Assembly: GCF_026151205.1 (NCBI RefSeq)
Contig: NC_087076.1
Coordinates: 19,711,919-19,775,918 of the forward strand
Source of the DNA: Bolinopsis microptera
Lineage: Eukaryota; Ctenophora; Tentaculata; Lobata; Bolinopsidae
Direction: 5' to 3'
DNA: 64,000 nucleotides
The notes under the pieces were generated by a model. It had not been told where the DNA came from, made no database searches, and saw only the letters and a list, made by a program, of their open reading frames with translations. Below, piece by piece: positions 1-8,286 of this stretch. Position numbers and translations under genes: made by a program. Numbering within the stretch: the first letter of the stretch is position 1; each line of letters begins with the position of its first letter.

Positions 1-129
1 ATCATTGCTCTCCTTCTCCCCATCGTTGTCATCATCAGTTCCACTATCCCTATTTTGAAGTATTTACTAGAGGCGACGAGCTCCGCACAGCGTGTCAGTG
101 GAAGTGTTCCACGCGAAATTGTTAATAGG

Positions 130-420
130 TTAAATTTCGAAACAATGATAACCAATCCATACCTTGATAAGAATTCAATTTTCTTCTAGGTTATTTTTCA
201 GCAAATCGGAACTCAAGTTTAACAATGTTGAGTTAATTTTGCTATAAAGTTACCGAAATGTGACAAAATTCACTTTTCCTGCCCTGACAGTAAAAATTCA
301 ATGTGACAAAAATTGGCATTGGTTTCTATATTTCCTGTATAAATCAATTAAAAATATCTGGAGGGGGATATTTAAAACTTATAAGTGATACGAAAGATTT
401 TATTAGCAGAAGCTTTCAAA
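130..420 (-). repeat. Diverged copy of the TGTGACA-motif repeat, left part
   Basis: This stretch reads like the reverse complement of the ~300-bp monomer tandemly repeated at 9110-10110. Shared landmarks in the same order are CTCAAGTTTAACAAT, ATGTGACAAAATT, CCTGCCC and AAAATTGGCAT. It is clearly diverged, with many substitutions. Together with 3456-3966 it appears to be the two halves of one old copy of the 8287-10824 element, split by retroelement DNA at roughly 0.7-3.45 kb. No gene is visible in it. Confidence 0.55.
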
Positions 421-761
421 ATACTTGTGTAAATCGTCTTCAGCTGGGGATGATGTTGTGAAGGGAATTAGAATACAAGGAATACAAGGAATACAAATTT
501 CAAATCTTAAGTTACAACAGCAACTGTCAAGATAATAAATATAATAGTGTTATAACTCGCTCCTCTCCATAATGATAATAATAATATTAACAAATATAAA
601 TATAATTTTACTATATTAAATCTTTTATTTTATAGACTTTGTTGTATCGCCATTTGCATAGGGTACCCTTGCTAGATGAGTGCATAGTTTTGTAGGCAAC
701 GGCGCTCAAAGAATGGTGTTGATAAATGTTTTAGATGTACGTTTATGACGCGGATCGTTGG
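421..761. other. AT-rich stretch without recognisable gene
   Basis: I see only a short triplicated GGAATACAA word near 478-496 and runs of ATAATA. No coding frame, RNA gene or inverted repeat is supported. Confidence 0.5.
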
Positions 762-1350
762 TTACGTGTTACGGCAAGAATCGACGTTTATAGACTCCAA
801 GAACTTTTTACGGTTGTTGAAACAGTTGGTGATGTACCTGGCGACAATTCTCGAAAGATGTATCTGGCACTCGTAAGTCAGTGATGTTAAGAAATCATTA
901 TGATTGGAGATGAGCTTGACTAGGTTTGTATCAGGAGATATGCTGTGAATTGTTGAGTTTGAGGTACTGTCGCTCGACTTCGATGCCACCATGTTAATCT
1001 TATTAAGTATGTTCCGTCTAGCGACAGCGTTAATATCACAATGGTTTAAGAGATGTTCTTCGTTTTCGACAATATGGGCGCTATAAAGATAATGTTGCAC
1101 CATGTGCATATTCGATCTTCACGAGGAGTCTTGTTATATCTACATAATTCGACCTCCAGTCGGTGTACACTTATGCGGAGTCTGGTGGTATTTACCCTGT
1201 CGTTATAACTAACCACGTGATCTAGGTAACACTCTCTCCCAAAGCTTGATTTTAGATTGCGGTAGAAATCTAGTTTCTGAGAAGAGTTAATGTACAAGTT
1301 CCAAGACTCTTTGAAATACGTTTTGATCGGGTGATTATATATGGCGTAGT
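762..1350 (-). pseudogene. LINE-type reverse transcriptase C-terminal fragment, frameshifted
   Basis: Two minus-strand frames join into the C-terminal end typical of non-LTR retrotransposon polyproteins. The upstream frame (about 1340-1120) contains TRLRISVHRLEVELCRYNK followed by TPREDRICTWCN. The downstream frame (about 1105-762) contains VENEEHLLNHCD and AVARRNIL. The order PR(E/D)(E/D)R-C-x-x-C, then E-(E/D)-E-x-H-x-L-x-x-C is the cysteine/histidine tail found after the thumb of many LINE reverse transcriptases. A frameshift near 1110 separates the halves, and everything upstream (endonuclease, RT palm) is missing. It is therefore a 5'-truncated dead copy, directly followed on the same strand by Penelope-like sequence. 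The clade cannot be assigned by eye. Confidence 0.65.
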
Positions 1351-1445
1351 GGTGTCAATGATGAGTGGTGTGTGACGTGAAAGGGTATAGGGGTGAGGGT
1401 GGAAAAAGTGTTCAGATTACATTACAATAACATTAAAAAAATGTA

Positions 1446-3452
1446 TTAGGCTTGTGAGGTAGATGAAAAGGAAATGCCAGATGGCCTGGTCTTGAGGGAT
1501 GAGGCGATCTTGGGAAGGATGGGGTCCCATAGTGAGCTACATTTAGGGGCACGATCAGTACGGTTCATGGAGGGTTGTCTTATCTGGATAGCAGCATGTT
1601 CTGTCAGGTCAAGTTGAGATCGTGTGGTGAGTGATTTGAGGACTTCTATGTTGTTCCAGGAGATGGAATGTCCAGTGGTTAGGGCATGATGGGCGGGGGC
1701 GGATTTGATCCTGTCTGTGGTTTCGTCGAAGGCATTGTTGAGTCTGTAGCATCGTTCGTGTTCTTTCATTCGTTGGATGAGGGGTCTGTAGGTCTGTCCA
1801 GTGTACATCACTGTACTTGGAGGGACATTGTGAGCAGGATATCTCGTAGATGGTGTTGGGGGTGAGTTGAGTGGGGGGTGTGGTCTTCGTCTTGGTGAGA
1901 AGGTTGCGGAGAGTAGTGGCTGATGAGTGGGTCACTTTGATGTCGTGTTGTCCGAGTATCTTGGAGATGGGTTTGGAGAGTGAGGGATGGAAAGGAAGGG
2001 AAACGCTAAGTGCGTGATCTCTGGTCTGTCGGTTGAATGAGGCTAAGGATTGATGTCGGGGAGGGTTGGTGAACTTTCGGTGAACTTCGTCCATGATGGT
2101 GGTGATGCGGAGGGGTGGGAAGCCGTTCTGAAGGCAAACGTGTCTGACAGTCTGTAGTTCGTCTTCGAGGTGTTGAGGTGAACAGATGTTGTAGGCTCTT
2201 TTGGTGAGGGATCGGATGACGGCGTTCTTGGAGGAGTTTGTGGTGCAGGATGAATACTTGGTGTAGAGTGTAGAGGTTGGTGTGGGTGGGTTTTCTGTAG
2301 ACTGAGGTGGACTTGTCAGGGTGGATGAGGACGTCGAGGAAAGGTATGGTTCCGTTGGATGAAGGGTGTTCTTGAGTGAATTTGAGGTCTTCGGTGAGCG
2401 AGTTGAGGAAAGTGAGGAAGGATTCTGCGTGCTGTTTGTCTCTGAAGGATCCGAGGCCATCGTCAACGAAGTGGGAGTAAGTATGAGGAGGGTCGGGACA
2501 TGAGTAGAGGGCTAAGGATTCTGTTTCTGCGAGGCGTATTTCAGCTAGTTCTACGATGAGGGGGGAGCCCATGGTGCTACCTTCGTCTTTGGAATAAAAG
2601 GAGCCGTTGAATTCTAGGTAGGAATTGTCGCGGCAAAAGTTAATGAGGGATCCTATGGTGGTGGTGGTGAGGTTGGAGGGGAGGAGAGTTGGTTTTTGTT
2701 CGTAGGATGTGATGACTGTTTTAAGAGCCAGGCGCATGTCACAGGAGGTGTAGAGGCTCTGAACGTCTAGAGAGGAGTGATAGGAGTATGAGGGGTTGAG
2801 GGAGGAGTCGAATCGGTGCTTGAAGTCTGAGGAGTCTTTAAGGTGTAGGGGATTCTGAGCTAGGGGTTTGAGGACTGTGGCAAGGACTTTGTGGAGCGCT
2901 TGAAGGGGAGTGTTGTAAAAACTAACTACGGGACGGATGGGTGCGCCAGGTTTATGGATCTTAGGTTGTCGGTAGAGTTGAGGCCATCTAGGGTGAAGGT
3001 TCCGCATCTTGTTGAGTTGGTCTGTGGTGATCTTTTTGTCGTTGTGAAGTTTCTTGAGGACTTTGTGCAGTTTGGAGGTGACGGATTGTGTGGGGTCTTT
3101 GTTCAAAAGGGTGTAGCTACCTAAGGTCAAGTGATCATTAACTTTATTTATGTATTGTTCGTGGGTTAACACCACAGTGGCGTTGCCCTTATCGGCTGGG
3201 AGAAATTTTAATTCAGATTTCTTAGATTTTAATGATTTGAGAGCAGTACGTTGTTGGGGAGTCAAATTGTCACGGGTCTTGTCACGTCGTTTGTCAAATT
3301 TGGATAATACAGAGGTAACCTGATAGGTAACGGAAGCTTCCATTCCTTCGCCGAGCTGTTTGGTGACGTTCTGAATGAGTGGAGCTAGTTCAGGTGTGGG
3401 ATCTGAGGTGGGTGTCGGGACGAATTTAAGGCCAAGGGAGAGTACGTCGGAT
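1446..3452 (-). pseudogene. Penelope-like element (copy 1): reverse transcriptase plus GIY-YIG endonuclease, frameshifted
   Basis: Minus-strand Penelope-like retroelement. Reading down from 3452, the RT motifs appear in order: FLPADKGNATVVL, QPKIHKPGAPIRPVVSF, SLDVQSLYTS, GSTMGSPL, the catalytic FVDDG (about 2455-2470), IPFLDVLI and VYRKPTHTNLYT. The frame breaks near 2270 and continues in another frame through a Cys-rich linker (YEISCSQCPSKY). It breaks again near 1810 just before a GIY-YIG endonuclease (YTGQTYRPLIQRMKEHERC), ending in a stop at 1446. The 5' end is truncated: coding similarity to the second copy (47.3-48.7 kb) stops abruptly at about 3453, as target-primed integration often leaves. 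Two frameshifts make it non-functional as read, although similarity to copy 2 is very high. Confidence 0.88.
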
Positions 3453-3455
3453 TCA

Positions 3456-3966
3456 AAATATAATAAGAACAGATTGATGTGAATGAAAATGTATCTACCT
3501 TTTACAATAACTTATGTGACGAAATTTACATTTCTTGCCCCTACCCCCTATTAATATTTTGAAGAATTATAAGATTTAATTTCTTAAATGTGTGACGGAA
3601 TTGACCATGTGGTACCTTTTAACGAAAAAAAGTCGCTTTATATATAGATAATTGTCATATGGAACTATCCTATGAACTGGAAATTCGAAAATTTGGTCAA
3701 ACACGGCAGGAAGGGGCCATGTTAACTCTGTCACGTTTTAATAATGTGACAATGTTAAGTTCTCACTGCCGGTCGAATTTAAGCGATATCTTATCATCTG
3801 ATAAAGATATCGTTATGTGACTAAGTTTACCTAGAGGATGTGACGATTATCCTAACCATGGAGGGTTTATATAGGTTCATAGTGTGACAAATTTTACCTC
3901 ATCGTGCCATTTAATAGGGCCACTAATATTTACCAATATCCTCAAACTTCAATGAACGTGTCTATA
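3456..3966 (-). repeat. Diverged copy of the TGTGACA-motif repeat, right part with terminal repeat
   Basis: Reverse-complement counterpart of 8287-8660. Shared features are the end TACCAATATCCTCAAAC...GAACGTGTC, GCGATATCTTATC, and GTGACA words spaced roughly every 70-80 bases. The segment near 3510-3545 (TTTACATTTCTTGCCCCTA) matches the monomer of the 9.1-10.1 kb array. It ends at about 3966 with a degraded version of the 38-bp terminal repeat of that element. Confidence 0.6.
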
Positions 3967-4340
3967 TATACATATATATATATACATGCACCATTAACTG
4001 GAAAATAATAACAAAATGCCAATCATACAAGCCTGGTGTGAGAACGTGCAACTTGTGCCTGACAGAAAAGCTCATCATCATCAAAAATCCGACCTCCATC
4101 AATAGCAGGACCTGAGCTTGTCTCAAAATGCAAGTGCTCAAGGAAATTTCTGATAATGCACTGCAACTGTTTCTGATTGCTGATTTTACATAACCATCAA
4201 TATGGTCAATATTGCGAAGGAGCAAACTGACTTGGTTAACCACCTTCCTTGACCCTTGTGTTGTTGGTTAATCATATGAGCGGGATCGCGGATATAAATA
4301 CCTCATTTCATTTCATTCATTTGTTCTTTATATATATATT
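3967..4340. other. Unassigned AT-rich spacer
   Basis: No gene or repeat recognised. It is bordered by TATATA runs, the right one abutting the mariner inverted repeat. Confidence 0.4.
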
Positions 4341-4703
4341 TGGGGTGGCCCAAAAGTGACTACCCACACGCAACCTCTTAATAACTCACGTAATTCGTCT
4401 CCAAATTGCACAAAAATTTCAGCGATTATAGATATGGGTCAAACTTAAATTTCTTGAAAGTTTCGTAAGCCACGCCCAATTACAGTGGGCGTGGCGTGAC
4501 ACTCCCTCTTTTTCACTATTGTCTTCATAAAATGAGAACGCTTTAAGTTAAGAACTCCAAATTTTTTTGCACACATTTGGCTTGATAATTTAAAACCTTT
4601 CCTGAAGTTTCAAGTTCATTTTTCAAAATTTGCCTGAGTTATGACCATTTCAAAATTCATCGGATACGTGATCCAAGCACTCAGTCAGTGATCTCGTCAC
4701 TTG
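4341..4703 (+). repeat. Left inverted terminal repeat of the mariner element
   Basis: This segment pairs with 5895-6278 in inverted orientation over essentially its full length. The inner limit is set by CATCGGATACGTGATCC and AGCACTCAGTCAGTGAT, which have their inverted match at about 5920-5965. Confidence 0.85.
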
Positions 4704-4902
4704 GTTAATGGCCTGTTTGGCTCACATGCACCGCTTGATTGGTTGCAGCCTGCTTATGGGCCGGCCTATACAGCTGACAGCACCTAAAACGCTATCACAC
4801 GAATTTATGGTGGTGTCACCATTTCAGGGCTTGTTAGCCCTGCTAGTCACAGGTTCCTTACAATCAATAAAAAGGAATGAACCATCCATTGAATCATCGA
4901 AA

Positions 4903-5739
4903 ATGGTTCACTATCCTCCCTTTACTGCAGAACAACGATTGTTCGTCTACCTGAAGAAAGAAAATGGGGAGTTCTACCCTCAGATTAAACGACAATTTCA
5001 GATGAAATTCAACCGACCACCCCCTTGCCGGAAAAGCTGCTTTGACATTCATCACAAGATCAAGTTTACGTTTTCTGCACACGATCGGCGAAGAGTCGGC
5101 AGAAGACGAACTGTGAGGACTGTAGAAAACATCACGATGGTTGTTGGTGGACACACCTAAGATTGGCACCCGGAAACGAGCTCCTGCCTTAGACATCAGC
5201 AGAACAACCCTTCAGCGAATCCTAAAGCAAGACCTTTCTAACCGGGCCTACCGAATCACAAAGAAACACAAACTTTTGGACCGTGATTTCCAATCGAGGA
5301 TAGATTTCGCCAACACATTCCTGTCCAAGCAGAATGTGGATCCCTACTTTGAGGACGAAATCTGGTACAGCGACGAGGCTCACTGCCATATAAACGGATA
5401 TGTCAACTCCCAGAATGCAATTCACTGGGGCTCTACTAGACCGGATGAAGTGGTGGAGAGAACGGCTTTTCCTAGGACCTTACTTTTACGAAGAAAACGG
5501 AAGTAGAGTGACAGTCTAGAAGTCCTGACCTTACACCGTGTGACTTCTTCCTGTGGGGGTGGGTGAAGGACCAACTCTATGAGAGATATCCTGCAAACAT
5601 CACGCAGCTAAAGCACCACCTGATCGACATCATCCATAATATGGACCCAGCGTTTGCTACGAACGCTTGTCGGAGTGTGAAGAAGCGGTGCCTCAAGGTG
5701 ATTGCAGCTGGGGGACGACAATTTGAACATCTTAATTGA
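4903..5739 (+). pseudogene. Mariner-type transposase remnant (DUF4817-like N-terminus, DDE domain with internal deletion)
   Basis: The likely start is ATG 4903 (MVHYPPFTAEQRLFVYLKKE), a helix-turn-helix N-terminus of the DUF4817 kind, continuing to RRVGRRRTVRT. A frameshift near 5140 moves the reading to APALDISRTTLQRIL (second DNA-binding helix) and then WYSDEAHCHINGYV, which contains the first catalytic Asp. A second break near 5500 follows the ENGSRVTV segment and jumps directly to SPDLTPCDFFLWGWVKDQL, ending at TGA 5739. The segment that should lie between them, with the QxDGAxAH motif and second catalytic Asp, is deleted. At least one frameshift plus loss of a catalytic residue means the protein cannot be active. 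Confidence 0.85.
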
Positions 5740-5894
5740 AATTATTGAATTGTGTGGGAATTTTTATTAGTTGATTTCATTTATTGATTTATCCTAAAAA
5801 TTTGTGTTTTCCTTTCTAGCAAAGTCATCATCGGTATCCAATCAAAGCCTAATGAACCTCATTAATACACGCTAACGCCTTACTCTTGATCAGA

Positions 5895-6278
5895 TTGGGT
5901 GACGATATCACTAATTGAGTGCAAATATCACTGACTGAGTGCTCGGATCACATATCCGATGGATTTTAAAATGGTCATAACTCAACCATATTTTAACCAA
6001 TGAACTTGAAACTTTTGGAAAAGTTTTCAATTATCAAGCCAAATGTGTGCAAAAAATTTTGAGTTCTTAGCTTAAAGCGTTCTCATTTTATGAAGACAAT
6101 AGTGAAAAAGAGGGAGTGTCACGCCACGCCCACTGTAATTGGGCGTGGCTTACGAAACTTTCAGGAAATCTAAGTTTGACCCATATCTATAATCTCTGAA
6201 ATTTTGGTGCAATTTGGAGACGAATTACGTGAGTTATTAAGAGGTTGCGTGTGGGTAGTCACTTATGGGCCACCCTGT
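5895..6278 (-). repeat. Right inverted terminal repeat of the mariner element
   Basis: Inverted partner of 4341-4703. It runs from TGACGATATCACTAATTGAG to the terminal GGGCCACCCTG. A TA dinucleotide follows the terminus. Confidence 0.85.
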
Positions 6279-7361
6279 AGAAAGTTTAATGAATTTACAA
6301 AAATGTATGGTTTGGCATAATCATTGCCTACAATCCTGACCTGAGTAATTTACCCCTTTGAGACTTTATTTTGGGTTGAAATTTAAGTTTATCGAGAGGA
6401 AGTGAAAAACCTCTGGTTCAAATTTGGATTTGAAGCCATGTTTAATTTTTTCTGTTGAGGTCAATTTTTTGCGCAGAAAGCGTTCGATTTTAGGGGAAAA
6501 AATTTATGTTTGCTTTTAATTTTTATGGTTCCGACGGCACCTGAAATCGACGAAATCTGCAGGGGTGTACCCACTATTATATACCTTACGAGACATATTT
6601 AAAAGACATATTTAGAAGATACGAAAGTCGGTGGTTTTCCAAAAAAACAAGTCTATATTTTCGGACTACCAAAATTTAGGTCACCATTATTATTTTCCCC
6701 AAACTATTTTTCAGGTATTTTCTTTAATTATGACTTTGTCGATTTACTATCAATATAGTACGTTAAAAATCCCATATTTTCGTTCCCAAAACATTTAGGT
6801 CACCAGAATTATGTCGAATATAAATATGTCTCGTAAGGTAGTAACAGGATGGTGTCAATGGTGTCAAAAGACGGCAATAATTATTAATTTCTTGATTTTT
6901 GACCACTTGTGAGTCCACATTTCGGGACCTAAAGTTCTTATTCCTTGGCCAATTTTTAATTTCTTCATACTGATAAAAAGGCCATCAAAGCATTCGACCC
7001 AGCCAAAAAAGTTTCAATTGTATATCTCTGACAGTTTTTGCGGAAAGTCGTGTTAAAGTTGATGCCGTAGTGCACCCCTGCAGATTTCGTCGATTTCAGG
7101 TGCCGACAGGAACTTAAAAATTAAAAGCAAACTTACAATTTTTCCCCTAAAATCGAGCGCAAAAAATTGACCTCAACAGAAAATTGAAAAAATTAAACAT
7201 GGCTTCAAATCCAAATTTGAACCAGAGATTTTTCACTTCCTCTCGATAAACTCAATTTCAACCCAAAATAAAGTCTCAAAAGGGGAAATTACTCAGGTCA
7301 GGATTGTAGGCAATAATTATGCCAAACCATACATTTTTGTAAATTCATTAAACTTTCAATT
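6279..7361. mobile_element. Foldback element with ~290-bp inverted repeats, no coding capacity
   Basis: The arms 6279-6575 and 7068-7361 are inverted copies. The left arm starts GAAAGTTTAATGAATTTAC and ends with CGAAATCTGCAGGGGTG; the right arm starts CACCCCTGCAGATTTCG and ends GTAAATTCATTAAACTTTC. Inside lies a second, shorter inverted pair (TACCTTACGAGACATATTTA at about 6585 and its inverse at about 6820) and then a copy of another dispersed repeat (6842-7083). The left edge abuts the mariner terminus, which suggests insertion next to or into its TA target. No open frame of note is present, so it is non-autonomous. Confidence 0.75.
6842..7083 (+). repeat. Dispersed repeat family 'TGATGCCGTGGTGTCAG', copy a
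   Basis: Shares with copies at 7823-8045, 14436-14760 and 16205-16525 the landmarks TTTTTGCGGAAAGTCGTGTTAAAG and TTGATGCCGTAGTG (each also found in the others), TTGGCCAATTTTTAATTT and the hydrated word GACCCAGCC/GTC. This copy lies inside the foldback element and lacks the terminal CGTCTCGCTTTATAT segment. No coding sequence. Confidence 0.6.
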
Positions 7362-7384
7362 TAGCCTAAAACACCTTATTTCGC

Positions 7385-7541
7385 AAAATTTTCCGGGGGG
7401 CTGCGCCCCCCTAGCCCCCGCCAACGGGGTCCGTCCCTGGACCCCGCTGGGGGCTGCGCCCCCAGACCCCTGCCACAGCTTGCAGCTTCACTCGCCGACA
7501 GCCCCCCCCCCCCCCAAAGAAAAATCCTGGCTACGTGCCTG
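7385..7541. mobile_element. GC-rich fragment of a hAT-like non-autonomous element
   Basis: An isolated GC-rich block in AT-rich DNA, with two GGGGGCTGCGCCCCC palindromes, a CCCC run, and a right end AATCCTGGCTACGTGCCTG that looks like a hAT terminal inverted repeat (inverse CAGGCACGTAGCCAGG). I do not find the matching left terminus nearby, so the fragment is probably truncated. Confidence 0.4.
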
Positions 7542-7728
7542 AGCAAAATATAGGTTTAGGGCTTTTCAGATGATTTGGCTCCTCAACAGATACCGACGTA
7601 CATAACGGTCAATATGTAGTTTAGGTTTACCTGGCCCGTAGGTTACGAATGTGCCCGAGGAGAAAAAAAAGCAAACTTAAGAAGATTTCTCGGGAACTTA
7701 AAAGTTCACCTCAAAAGGAAAGCTGCAC

Positions 7729-7822
7729 CTATGCCGTAGTGTCAGTAAAATGGCAACAGATATACCCATAATATCTCCATATATATCGTCTCGCTCTATA
7801 TATCGTCTCGCTAGTATGTATA
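7729..7822 (+). repeat. Dispersed repeat family fragment, copy b
   Basis: Contains only the 3' part of the family: ATGCCGTAGTGTCAGTAAAA, TGGCAACAGATATA, and two tandem CGTCTCGCT words. It is followed directly by the 5' end of copy c (CTAGCAGGAATCCGTCTAAC), so two copies lie head to tail. Confidence 0.6.
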
Positions 7823-8286
7823 CTAGCAGGAATCCGTCTAACCCTTAAGTGGTGCCAAGACTCAAGAGACTAAAATAATTATTACCTATTTAATTTGCGT
7901 TTTTGACACTATTTAAACTTGGGGGTTCAAATTTTGGGCACTAAAACTAAAGCATTTGAACCAGTATAATATCTTGTACGATTTTTGCGGAAAGTCGTGT
8001 TTAAGTTGATGCCGTCGTGTCAGTAAAATGGTACGGACATATATATAATATATATATATATATAAAATATATGATGTTTCTTTTGGAGAAATCCAGTTTC
8101 AAGAGTGCTCTACCCGGGAGGGGAGCATTGTACAATGAAAACAACGATTCTACAAACTCAAAGTTTCATGCAAATGCAATCATCAGTGACACTGATGATT
8201 GCATTTGCATGAAACTTTGAGTTTGTAGAATCGTTGTTTTCATTGTATATATATAATATATATATATATCGTCTCGCTTTATATTA
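7823..8286 (+). repeat. Dispersed repeat family, copy c, carrying the perfect palindrome
   Basis: 5' end ACTAGCAGGAATCCGTCTAA, then AAGTGGTGCCAAGACTC, GGGTTCAAATTTTGGG, TTTTTGCGGAAAGTCGTG and GTCAGTAAAATGGTACGG; 3' end CGTCTCGCTTTATAT at about 8270-8284. Compared with the copy at 14436-14760, about 200 extra bases (AT repeats plus the 117-bp palindrome at 8131-8247) lie between the GTCAGTAAAATGG block and the terminal CGTCTCGC block. They therefore look like a later insertion. Confidence 0.6.
8131..8247. repeat. Perfect 117-bp palindrome (58-bp arms, 1-base centre)
   Basis: Left arm 8131-8188 and right arm 8190-8247 are exact reverse complements around A8189, checked base by base. Each arm includes the octamer ATGCAAAT / ATTTGCAT. 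It is flanked by AT-dinucleotide tracts on both sides. As RNA it would make a perfect hairpin; as DNA a cruciform. No coding role is evident. Confidence 0.95.

Larger units (their letters stand above)
4341..6278 (+). mobile_element. Tc1/mariner-type DNA transposon with long inverted terminal repeats, defective
   Basis: A 1.94-kb unit bounded by inverted repeats of about 365-380 bp. The left end begins TGGGGTGGCCCAAAAGTGAC and the right end is ...GTCACTTATGGGCCACCCTGTA, the CAGGGTGGCCC terminus usual for this superfamily with TA at the right edge. Both arms carry the same internal words, including a GCCACGCCCAATTACAGTGGGCGTGGC hairpin element (split here only for description: GCCACGCCC / GGGCGTGGC), CATAAAATGAGAACGCTTTAA and GCAAAAAATTTTGAG-like text. 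The centre holds a broken transposase (4903-5739). Arms differ by scattered substitutions, so the copy is not very young. It is immediately followed by another inverted-repeat element at about 6280. Confidence 0.85.

Noticed and set aside
8131-8247. A microRNA precursor
   Set aside because: A perfect 58-bp stem with a one-base loop is unlike a microRNA hairpin; palindrome or artefact is more likely.
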